Position numbers and translations under genes: made by a program. The notes below the pieces were generated by a model that did no database searches, had not been told where the DNA came from, and saw only the letters and a program-made list of their open reading frames with translations. A stretch of DNA of 20,938 nucleotides from Monoraphidium neglectum. Taxonomy: Eukaryota; Chlorophyta; Chlorophyceae; Sphaeropleales; Selenastraceae. Location of the stretch: the NCBI RefSeq assembly GCF_000611645.1, contig NW_014013596.1, forward strand, positions 23,039-43,976. Reading direction: 5' to 3'. Shown here in pieces: positions 1 through 8,690 of the stretch (its first letter is position 1; each line of letters begins with the position of its first letter).

Positions 1-726
1 GCCACGACCCCCAAGCCCGCGGCGGCGCCGGCGGCGGCCGCCGGCCGCGACGACGGCGCGCGGCGGGAGGCGCTGGAGGTGGCAAAGGCGGCGGCGAAGG
101 AGCAGCTGGCGGCGGCAGCGGAGAAGGAACAGTCGGAGCGGGACGCACTGGACCGCATCAGGGCGGAGCGCGAGGCTGACGCTAAGACGGCCTCCGATGC
201 CAAGGCGGCGGCAGAAGCCGAGGCGCTCGCGAAGTCCAAGGCTGCGGCGTCCGAGGCCCGGAGGGCGTCCGAGGAGAAGGCGGCGTCCGAGGCGGAGGCG
301 GCCGCGGAGTCCAAGGCGGCGGCGGAGGCGGAGGCTGCTGCGGAGGCGGAGGCGGCGGCAAAGGCGCGCGCGGCGGCGGAGGCGGAGAGGGCGTGGGCGG
401 CGGCGGCGGCAGACGTGAAGGCCAAGGCGGACCGCGCGGCCGAGAAGATAAGGGCAGAGGCCGCCGCGGCGGCCGAGGCGGCGGCCGAGGCGGAGGTCAA
501 GTCCAGGGATGACGGCGTCAGGTCTAAGCTGGCAGAGGCGAAGCGCAAGGCCGAGGATGCGAAGCGGAAGGCCGAGGAGGTCGCGGCGGCGGCGGCTGCG
601 GCGGCGGGGGGTAGCTCGGACAGCGACGGGGCGGGCGCTGGGGCCGGGGAGGGGGAGGCGCCGGCGAACGTGCAGGAGGCGGCCGCGTGGGTTGCGGAGT
701 GGAAGGCCAAGCAGAGCAGCAGCTGA
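1..726 (+). CDS. 3' end of an Ala/Lys/Glu-rich coiled-coil protein (5' partial)
   Basis: Frame 1 is open from the first base of the window to a TGA at 724-726, giving the last 241 residues of a longer protein. No true start is visible; the GTG at 79 is only an internal codon. The composition is extreme: alternating Ala with Glu, Lys and Arg from about residue 20 to 200 (runs of AEAEA, AKSKA, KRKAED), which predicts a long single helix or coiled coil. A Gly/Ser/Asp/Ala linker follows (about residues 200-220). The tail is short and contains two Trp residues (AAAWVAEWKAKQ) before SSS and stop. There are no membrane segments or catalytic motifs. It resembles TolA-like low-complexity helices, but such similarity is compositional and does not give a function. 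The reading frame is supported by the stop position and by the persistent charged-heptad pattern. The rest of the gene lies left of the window. Confidence 0.75.
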   Translation, partial: ATTPKPAAAPAAAAGRDDGARREALEVAKAAAKEQLAAAAEKEQSERDALDRIRAEREADAKTASDAKAAAEAEALAKSKAAASEARRASEEKAASEAEAAAESKAAAEAEAAAEAEAAAKARAAAEAERAWAAAAADVKAKADRAAEKIRAEAAAAAEAAAEAEVKSRDDGVRSKLAEAKRKAEDAKRKAEEVAAAAAAAAGGSSDSDGAGAGAGEGEAPANVQEAAAWVAEWKAKQSSS

Positions 727-1223
727 TGAGGCCGAGGTTATGCAGCGCTCTCGGCTGTGCTCGGGGTGCTTTGATTCTGTTTTTGGTGAATGAACACTTC
801 CAGATTTGCAGTGCTCTGCGGGCTGCGCGCCTCTGGGTCTCCCCAGGCGATGTGGCGCCTGAACCGTCCCTCCCCTGTCGTCGGCTTGGCCAGGATCTGC
901 TGTGTCGGGTGCATGGGCCACTCCAGCAGCGTGAACGTTGGGCCCTTTCCAATGACCTTGGACTTGCAAACAGCGCCGCGGTCTCGCAGGCCGGCTTGCA
1001 ACATGCGCGCACTCTAGAGCCCGGCCGATGCGTGAGGTAATCACTGAACTGACTGGCTTGTGGTTTTTTGTGCTTGCCCTTGCTGCTGTCGGGTCGCGCC
1101 ATCCAACTTTGGCTGCCAAATGTGACATTGGCGGTGGGACGATATCTCCAAGATCAGCTCCAGCTAGCAGCTGTGTCGATCGCGGCAGCGGGAGATGATT
1201 GCAATCGCAGCGCACTTCAAGTA

Positions 1224-1255
<32 letters not shown>

Positions 1256-3066
1256 GGCTGCTGCTGCAGCTGCTGCTGCCGCTGCAAACCATGCGTACAG
1301 GCGCCTTCTGCATGCTGAAAGTAGACGCCAACATCAAAGTTATGCGCCAGAATCTTGTGTTTCTTGCAGGCTGCGTGCAGCGACGCACGCTTTGCACGGT
1401 CCTCTCGCGCGTGCAGCACCCGCTGCTGCTGGTCAGTGCCGGTCAACACGCCGGCCCATGACGCCCAGCTCCAGGGCTGTTATGCACACTGACAGGCGTG
1501 ATAAGCGCTTCAGGTCGCAGCTGCCTCACCAACTCGGGGGTCACTTCCCTGCTCGCAGAAACGTGCGTCAGCCGGGCGGACGGGATTTTGCAGACAGTTG
1601 CAAAGCGCACAAACACGCCACAAACGGTCATTCCCAATTGATTTCGTTCATCATCAAGACTTTTCTTCCGAGCCTACAAGCGACTACAAACCCTTCTCAT
1701 GCTACTTCACCATCGCGCAGCACTGGTGCGCTTTGACACGTCCCCTCGTCCCCTTCTCCCTTCAACTCCACTCGTCATCAAGCTTGGCCCAGTACGCACA
1801 AGACATTTGAAATTTGCGGCCAGTCCTTAAACTGGTCCAGTTGTGGCATTTGGCAAGCCACCGCGCTTTCGACCGCTGGCACTTCAGCAGCGGTCGTGGT
1901 CATGCATGACGGCTCCCAAGCAGAGCAGCCCTTGCAGACACCGCCAGCGCAACACCGAGCGCTACCCTCGGTGCTCGCTGCACATGCGCACGCGCGACGC
2001 GCTTCCGCAACCTCGCTCTCTGCCCAGGTGCTGGGGATCCAGGAGCTGGTGGCGCAATCCGGCGTGTGTGCAACTGCACATCCGCCGGGGGTATGATGGG
2101 GATTCCCTTAAGATCCCCCGAAGGGGTTGGCCACCTGTACCCTGTACGAAACCGGTGCTGGGTTTGCTCCTGGAAGGGGTGAAACTCAACCAGGGGTATG
2201 TCTTTGCGCCCGGCCCGCAGCCCCCGCGGCTGTGTAGAGTCCACGCTGTGGACCACCCATCGTTAGCCACAGGCGCTGGCTTCGGCCTCGCCTCACGGCA
2301 CTCCAATCCACCCTGGGTTCAACGCCCGGGGGGGGGCACTCACTTTTCCTGCCATCTGGCATATGCGTGCCGGCCCATTCTGTCCATGAGCACTACCACT
2401 GCTGTGCTTGCCATCACCCTCAGCGAATGCACAAAGCACGGCCGCACCTCGTCCTGCGGGAATCAGGGCTTGTGCGACCACTGACCCTTGGCAAGTCACC
2501 CATGCAAGTTACAGCTGCGGCCGGTGTCCCGCCGCCAGGCCGCACACAGCCAGCCTAATCGACCATGCCCAACCCCTCCATCCCACCGTTATGCCACACA
2601 AAAGCATATCAGACCCCTGCCAGCCCCTCCAACCCCCTCCAACCCCCCGCGGCCCCCTGTAACACCCACACTCATCCACCGACTACAAAAGCAAGCCAGC
2701 CCGGCCATCACAGGGGCCTGTGTACAAACCAGAATCGCGACGCAATGCAGTTGGTGGAACAAGAGACGCCAGCTCAGAGGCGCCCACTGAGGATCCCACC
2801 CAAAAGCCTTGGGGGCCCCTCCCCTCGTCCAAGGTGCCTGGCTCCCAACATTAGGCCTTTTCCAAAGTACCCCCACTAGCCGCCAACCCCTTCGCCCCCC
2901 AAGCTCAGGCTGCACGACTGGCTGCCGGGTTGATGACTGGCAAAACCAACAGCCAAGGAGGCGTTGCCATCCGCGGAAGGACCGGACAAACCCATGCATG
3001 CCTGCAAGCCAGCTGTGCTTTGATATTACAGCCCCGCATCCAGGCGTCCGCAGGTCGAGTGGATGG
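727..3066. other. Intergenic stretch without a recognisable gene
   Basis: No reading frame here shows recognisable domain content, and none has convincing splice sites. The frames that do exist are low-complexity or Arg/Pro/Cys-rich readings of GC-rich DNA. The stretch holds the 3' flank of the coiled-coil gene, a CTG tract at 1225-1285 and a C-rich CCCCTCCAA-type repetitive patch near 2570-2665. A tRNA-like T arm occurs near 2313-2335 but has no matching acceptor stem. An unrecognised lineage-specific gene with short exons cannot be excluded. Confidence 0.5.
1225..1285. repeat. CTG trinucleotide repeat
   Basis: Ten uninterrupted CTG units span 1225-1254, followed by an interrupted CGG/CTG/CAG/CCG continuation to 1285. 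It lies outside any supported gene. The same unit makes the poly-Gln tract of gene B, but the flanks here do not resemble that gene. Confidence 0.85.
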
Positions 3067-3082
3067 TTACACTGAAATTACA
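3067..3082 (-). promoter_or_regulatory. Pair of TGTAA polyadenylation signals for gene A
   Basis: TTACA occurs on the plus strand at 3067-3071 and again at 3078-3082, which is TGTAA on the minus strand. TGTAA is the established poly(A) signal of chlorophyte nuclear genes. The pair lies about 570 bases past the gene A stop codon, within the range of long algal 3' UTRs. A closer, non-canonical signal could be used instead. Confidence 0.5.
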
Positions 3083-3144
3083 CCTAGTAAAATATGCGCG
3101 GCAGTGCAGGCAGCTTGGGCAGGCAGCCGCACCCAGGCCAGACT

Positions 3145-3534
3145 AGGCAGGCTTTGGGCTGCGGCCGCGCTGACACGGATTGCGCGTTGCAGAATGTGCA
3201 AGCGCTGCCAAAGGATACGGGGAAGCAGTGCAGGCATCCTGGGAAGGCGGCCGCCCCCAGACCACTCTCAGCAGTCTGGTGTCAAGGTGAGTCAACGCTT
3301 TTTCAAACTAAGCAGCAAACCAACTTTCAAGCGCTACCGGCTTGTGCGCTCGAGCCGGGTATCCAGCACTGCGCACACGCCTCATGCGTGCTCGGACAAC
3401 GCTAGGCGGGCAGCCAGTTGGGTCGTCGCCGAGTGCGGCTTGCGCGCCGCAGGACATGCGAGCGCTGCCGGCGTCAACCAGTGCATGCATCACCCAGGAT
3501 GGCACTGCCGCCATGGCAGCCGCACCCAGACCAG
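3145..3534. repeat. Imperfect direct repeat in the 3' flank of gene A
   Basis: The segment 3145-3263 recurs in diverged form at 3404-3534. Both begin with AGGC(A/G)GGC, share a core of the type GCGCG..GCAG.A..TGC.AGCGCTGCC, and end with a GCCGC.CCCAGACCA block. A third, weaker relative lies at about 7861-7939 in the 3' flank of gene B (GGCGCCGCATGCG, then GCCATGCACCCAGACCAG). This suggests the repeat unit was carried along with the gene duplication. Only partly matched bases were seen, so the boundaries are approximate. Confidence 0.55.
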
Positions 3535-3644
3535 AAAAGGGCTTCATTGGAAGCACCGAGGAAGCTGCAGTGGAGCGCCTCGTCGTAATCGCACCAGCCT
3601 AAAACAACGGTCAAACCTGGTCAACGTTCTCGTCTCACGGTCGC

Positions 3645-6600
3645 TCACACCCGCTTCACCGCGCGGCGCGCCCGCCACTGCCGCCGCCACGCATCGTTAT
3701 CGACCACCTCGCCGCCCTCGCCCCCCTCCGGCGCCAGCAGAGCCCCGGGCTCGTCCTCGCCGCCGCCCGACTCCCCCCGCGGCGCGCCTGCCGACAGCGC
3801 CGCGCGCTCCTCCCCGATCGCCCCCAGCCGCGCCGCGCGCGCGCGCCGCCGGCGGTCGCGCAGCCGGCGGCCCGCGACGCCGGGGACAGTGGAGAGCATC
3901 TGGGTGGCCGCCACGCGGGCGAGAAGCTTCTGCCCGTCCTGCAGCGCCGCCAGGCGGTGCGCGGTGGCGTCCCTCAAGGCCTCCAGCTCAGATACGATGC
4001 TGGCGGTGTCCTGGCGCAGCTCGAGCACCTGCTCACGCAGCGCGGCCTCGTCGCCCTGCTGCGGCTGGTGCTGCAGCTGCAGCTGCTGCTCCTGCTGCTC
4101 CTCCTGCTGCGGCTGCTCCTGCTGCTCCTGCTGCGGCAGCTCCTGCTGCAGCTGCTGCTCCGGCTGCTCTTGTTGATGCTGCTTGTCCTGCTCCTGCTCC
4201 TGGTCCTGCTCCTGCCGCTGCTGACCGACCGGGCCGTCATGGTGCGGCGCAGCCGCCTGACCCTGCACCGCGGCTGGCGGCTCATGCTGCTGTTCCTGCG
4301 GCTGCTGCGAGATGCGGCCGTTGCTGCTGATCAAGTCCGACTCCGCCTCTGCCTCTGCCTCCGCCTCCGCCTCGACCGCTGGTTCTGGCTCCGGGAGCTG
4401 CGGCGGCGCCAACAGCTCCAGCGTGCACGCAGAGTCACCCCACGCAGCCGCAGTCACGGCCAGCCTGTGGCCCGCGGCCGGCAGCGGCGCCGCCCGGTTC
4501 TGCCCCGGCTCCCAGCGCTCCGCCGCGCCGCTCTCGCCCAGCACGATGAACTTGAACTCCAGCGACTTCCTGGCAGCTGCCACCTCGACCTCTCCTGTCC
4601 AGACGTGACCCTCTGACCACGTCAGGCGGCGGGCAGCTTCCGGGGACCACGCCCCCAGCTCCGGGGCGTCCCCGACCACCGCCACCTGCTCCCCAAACCT
4701 GAGCTCCGCTGTAACAGAGAAGCGGACGTCGACGTTCGTCGCTGGCTGCTGCGACGGCCGGCGCGCCGACCCCGCTGCAGCAGCGATGGCGTCCCCGAGA
4801 GCCGACGCGTTTGTGGAATCCCTCGCGCCTGCGTGGTGAGCAGCGGCCGGGCCGCTGCCTAGGGAGTCGCCGCCGTCATCGCCCTGCGGGGGTTAAGACG
4901 CAAATCGAGAGAACCAATCGGAGGGGGCGTTGGGAGGAGGGATGCGAGCAGCTGGGGCGCAGCGGCGAGCTCATCAAAGGTGTGGTCGTATCACCTGGTG
5001 ATACGTAAGGACGTATCCCGTCCCTCGTCATCCTGATTGCGCCAAACCTGCGCCCCCTTGCGACGTGTAGACACACCCAAGGTTGCGGCACACCTCGTGC
5101 CGCGCATGACACCACTCACCGAACGAGGCGGCGCCTCCAGGCCGAGATGCTCGTCATACCCAACAGGGGCCGCAGCGGCAGCAGCAGCGGCCGCCGCCGC
5201 GGCGACGAGCGCCCCGGCGTCTTGCGAGGCGAGGGCGCTGGCGCTGGCCTCTGCGGCCTCGTCGTCGTCTGAGGTCCAGAGCCATGCCAGGTCACGCAGC
5301 AGCACCTGAAGGGGGGGGGTGCACAGCACAACACGAGGAACGCCGACATTCAGGTTTGGGCGGCGGCGGGGACGGAGAGGAAGGGGATCCGCATCCAATC
5401 GCAAGCGAGTGCTGTGCGACTCCATGCAGCGCAATAGCAGGGCAGTGAATAGAAACGTGAGACACAAAGCATGTGCGTGTTGTGAAACCCAAATCTAGGG
5501 TCCACCACAGTGATTTGGAGCGAGGAACCTCGTCTGCGAGCGGCAGCAGCGCAACCCGTTGCGCCCCGCCTCCCGCCTCACCGATGCATCCGCCAGCACC
5601 ATGGACTTGGCCTCAAGCAGGCCCTGCGCCCTAATCAGCCTCACAACAGCGGCCAGCACGGCGTCCTCAGACTGCTCACGCAGGCACGCGTGCGAGGGTA
5701 GGGTGTGCGGGCCCGAACACAAGTTTGTGTTGTGATTCAGAGGTATCGCTGACAACTCAGGGCTAGTGATCATGCTTGTCATTCCAAATCGCCTCGCTGC
5801 AGCCGTGCGTGCAGAGGCGGAAGGACCCGCAGCTGCGAGGGCTCGTCTTGACAGCGCACACTCTGCACGGCAATGCCGCGACCGCCGCCCGTTTTCACTC
5901 CCGGCCGCGACGCTGAGCTCCCACTGAGCCTCTGAATGCAAAACAGCAGGCTGGCGACAGTCCGCTTCGCGGCTCGATTTCAGCGCAAGTCGCGTCCCAA
6001 CAAGTCTTCAGGCGCGCCGGCTGTCGTGTGTTGGTCGCGCACCAGGCCGTGGAGGGTGCTGAGGCCCGGGTGGTCGCTGGGCAGGTCCAGCATCAGGGGG
6101 CTGCGGCGGAGGGCGTCTGCGGCCACAGTGGGCGGCGGGACCTTGCGGGTGGGGCGTGGGTGGTCGCCGCGCTGGACCTGGGGGGTTGGGTAAGTGGGTG
6201 GTGCACGACAGGGCATGGGCAAGAGGGGTTGATGCTGCGGTGGGCTCTGCGACGGTGCAGGTGTTGTGTAATCAGAGTGGATTGGCCCCTGAGGATAATA
6301 AGTTCTGTGGCGCCAGACAGGGCCGGAGCCGTGCGCCCTGGCGCCAATGACTGTGCAGCTTCCACCAAAGCAAAAGCTTGCACGCAGGTCGTATGCAGGC
6401 ACTCTGTTGTCGTCTCTGCTCATTCTGGTCTCGGCAGCGGCACACACTCGCACGTGCCGTTGGTGGCCCGGTTTCGTCCCGCACACGCATGCCGCCTCCC
6501 GTGCGCCCGGGCGGCTCTCACCAGCGCTGCGGCCGCGCTGGCAATCCTGTTGTGGGGCTGTGTCGCGCGGTTGCGGGCGGTGTGCGGCCGAGAAGGGGGC

Positions 6601-7018
6601 GAGCACGCGTGAGAGGGTTGGTCGCGTTCGCAGGCAGGGCGCACTTGCAATATCTCCGTGCGGGTTGTGCCATGCGCTGCGCATCCCAAGGGGGTGATCT
6701 GCAGCAAGCGGGCAACCGTTGTGCGCAGCGGGCCCCTAGCCCTGGCTGACGCACCAAGAGTGCCATTGACACGACAGCGGGGTGGGACGTCAGCAGTTCA
6801 AACACGGCGCTGGGGAGCAGCGGATTGCCGCCGTCGACAGTGGCACCCGCGCCACTGGTCGGCTCCTCGCGGCTCGAGCTCACCCTCGCAGCATGGCGGC
6901 GGCGCCTTGCTGTGCGGATGCACGGGCTCGCGGAGAGGCACACCGCGGCGGCGGCGCTCGTGCCGGCGGGCAACCCCGGTCGCGCACAATGCCTCGCGCC
7001 CTGAAACTGGCGCAGCAT
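3645..7018 (-). CDS. Gene A: CBM20 starch-binding, Gln-rich, coiled-coil protein
   Basis: Proposed exons, 5' to 3' on the minus strand: 7018-6755, 6177-6043, 5671-5582, 5305-5120 and 4883-3645. All junctions are phase 0, giving 637 residues. Supporting signals include acceptors CCCCCCCCCTTCAG (5306) and ACCCAACCCCCCAG (6178) and donors GTGAGT (5119) and GTGCGT (6754). The CBM20 domain (about 276-383) shows VVGDAPELGAW, HVWTGEV, LEFKFIV and WEPGQNR, the family's starch-contact and fold residues. A Gln/Glu-rich linker follows, then a predicted coiled coil (LRQDTASIVSELEALRD), a basic RRRRARAARL patch and a C-terminal WRRQWRARR. The N-terminus is Arg/Ala/Ser-rich with few acidic residues, compatible with a plastid transit peptide. 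The start is chosen because MLRQFQG is shared with gene B with only synonymous differences. An alternative model starts at 6894 with a tiny first exon spliced across 6883-6810. The last exon is firm; the upstream exons are moderate. A starch-binding role is inferred from CBM20. No enzymatic domain is visible. Confidence 0.75.
4987..5005. repeat. Short perfect palindrome in a gene A intron
   Basis: CGTATCACC and GGTGATACG flank a single T, giving 9-bp inverted arms. It lies inside the last intron of gene A (4884-5119). A partial echo, ACGTATCC, follows at about 5011. No known binding site is recognised. Confidence 0.7.
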
Positions 7019-8227
7019 TGCAAGGTCGAGAGAGAAAGCGATCTTCGCAGCACAGCGAGAGGTGGAGAGTGGCGAAGCTCGTTGACGAAGCACTAGAAGA
7101 CTCGAGTGTCTCTCGCTCCCACAGACGAAAATCGTCGAAACGCCGGCTCCTGGTCAGGCGCGAGTACGCGGATTGAAAGCGCCTGAACGATCACATAATT
7201 CGGGGTTGCATCTCGCCGTTGGGTTGCTGGTCGATGAAATTGTCACCCACGCTCACCCGCGGGGCCAACTCTACCGATTGGCCACGCGCGGGCCACGAGG
7301 CAATCCACAAACTGTGTATCAAGCAAATGTGATCATGTCGTGCACACCCCGCCGACAGGTTTGCCGAACCGGCGGGGGCTCTGGCAGCAGGCGAGGGAAA
7401 CCGGTGTGGAGGCGGGTGTTGCGGCAATCGCTCCACACGCAAGGCCTTCATTTCCTCACTGCCCAGCACCCAGATCCTCAGAAAAGGGCTGCTAGATTGG
7501 ACGTCATGACACAATAGCCATTTCATATGCCTGACAAACCACGACTGCGTTGCCTCACGCTGCTGGGAGTGTGCCGCACAGGGACTGCCCTCCATGTCTT
7601 GATGCCTCAAAGCTCAGTGGAGCGAGCCCCCACCATCACGCAACGTGGGAAGCCTCATCACCCCCTCACACCCAATGCAAGCTGCTGGCCGTGGCCAGGA
7701 CCGGCACACCTCCCACAGCACCTGCATGCCGGATTACCGTACAGGGCTACCAGGGTGGTGCCCGTGCCCGTGCGTGTTTCCCTTCGCCCCCCCTCAAACT
7801 GCCGGAGTCAATCATCGAGTTGATTCAGACTGATCTTGTACAGTACTTTCCTGCAGCCAGCACAAGGCGCCGCATGCGTGTTCAGGAGCGCAGTAGCCCC
7901 GCAAGCAAGGCAGCTGCCAGCGCCATGCACCCAGACCAGGTAGACTGGGGTTCAGGCTTGAGATATACCCAGCAATGCTGCTGGAATGATGGGAGTGGTG
8001 GAACAAACCCTGCGCACAGAATATCTTTGGAAAAGCCTGCAGACCGGCTCACAGGAAAGCAGGCGGACTGAAGCTAAACTCAGACCATCAACAATGCACA
8101 CAACGGGAACTGCACAAACACAATGAGCATTGCTGGTGTGTCTGGTGACCAATGGACCGCCTGATCAGGCACCACACTGGCCGCGGGCAACAGGCGTGCC
8201 TGCCCTGCGCCACAATCCCACTGCCGC
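7019..8227. other. Spacer between genes A and B
   Basis: This is the 5' flank of gene A and the 3' flank of gene B. No supported coding frame was found. Just upstream of the gene A start (about 7019-7065), the DNA still resembles the matching position upstream of gene B (GGTC.AGA then TCGCAGCACA versus TTGCAGCACA). This suggests that a 5' UTR or promoter segment was duplicated too. A diverged relative of the gene A 3'-flank repeat sits at about 7861-7939. No TGTAA on the minus strand was found downstream of gene B. Confidence 0.5.
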
Positions 8228-8639
8228 TCACAGCCGGGTCGCCACGCGCCTCGCCCGCCACTGCCGCCGCCACGCACAATCGTCAAAACCCGCGCCGCCC
8301 CTCGCCCCCAGATCTGCCATCGGCGCCCTGTGCTCGTCACTGCTGCCGACTGCAGCGTCCGGCGCCGCTCCTGCGGGCGCCGCGTGCTCTTCCCCCGCTG
8401 CCGCCAGCCGTGCGGCACGCGCGCGCCGCCGCCGGCCGCGGCGCACGCGACCTGCCGGGCCGGGGACGCTCGACACGATTTGAGCGGCCGTCACGCGCGC
8501 GAGAAGCTTCTGCCCCGCCTGCAGCGCCGCCAGGCGCCGCCCCATGGCCTCCCGCAGGGCTCCAAGCTCTGATACGATGTTGGCTGCGTCTCGACGCAGC
8601 GCAAGCATCTCAGCGTGGAGCTCGGCCTCGTCGCGCGAT

Positions 8640-8690
<51 letters not shown>

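Noticed and set aside
1068..1736. 222-codon plus-strand frame with a poly-Ala run
   Set aside because: The run is the CTG/GCT repeat. The rest has no conserved pattern and no splice support.
2313..2335. tRNA-like T arm (GGGTTCAACGCCC) with a B-box match
   Set aside because: No complementary acceptor stem, anticodon arm or convincing A box lies upstream at the right distance. It is probably chance or a very degraded tRNA-derived repeat.
2930..4330. 466-codon plus-strand open frame over the gene A 3' end
   Set aside because: It is Arg/Ala/Pro-rich antisense of the CBM20 gene and its 3' flank, with no domain. The minus-strand frame carries conserved CBM20 residues and is matched by gene B.
3957..4616. 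Leu-rich plus-strand frame that looks like membrane helices
   Set aside because: It is the antisense reading of the Gln-rich CAG/CTG linker of gene A, where CTG reads as Leu.
5980..6177. Stop codon at 5980-5982 as the end of a separate minus-strand gene
   Set aside because: A GTGCGC donor before it (6042-6037) joins in phase 0 to the next exon, which has a counterpart in gene B. The open frame past the donor looks like intron.
6043..6177. LMLDLPSDHP resembling the LPTDRP-type motif of NRPS condensation domains
   Set aside because: The match is only a few residues in a short Pro-rich exon. There is no HHxxxDG motif and no neighbouring synthetase modules.
6810..6883. 74-base intron inside gene A exon 1 (GTGAGC donor, CCCCAG acceptor)
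   Set aside because: It would need a start at 6894 and a tiny 11-base exon. The donor and that ATG are not kept in gene B, whereas the longer exon frame is conserved. It is kept only as an alternative.
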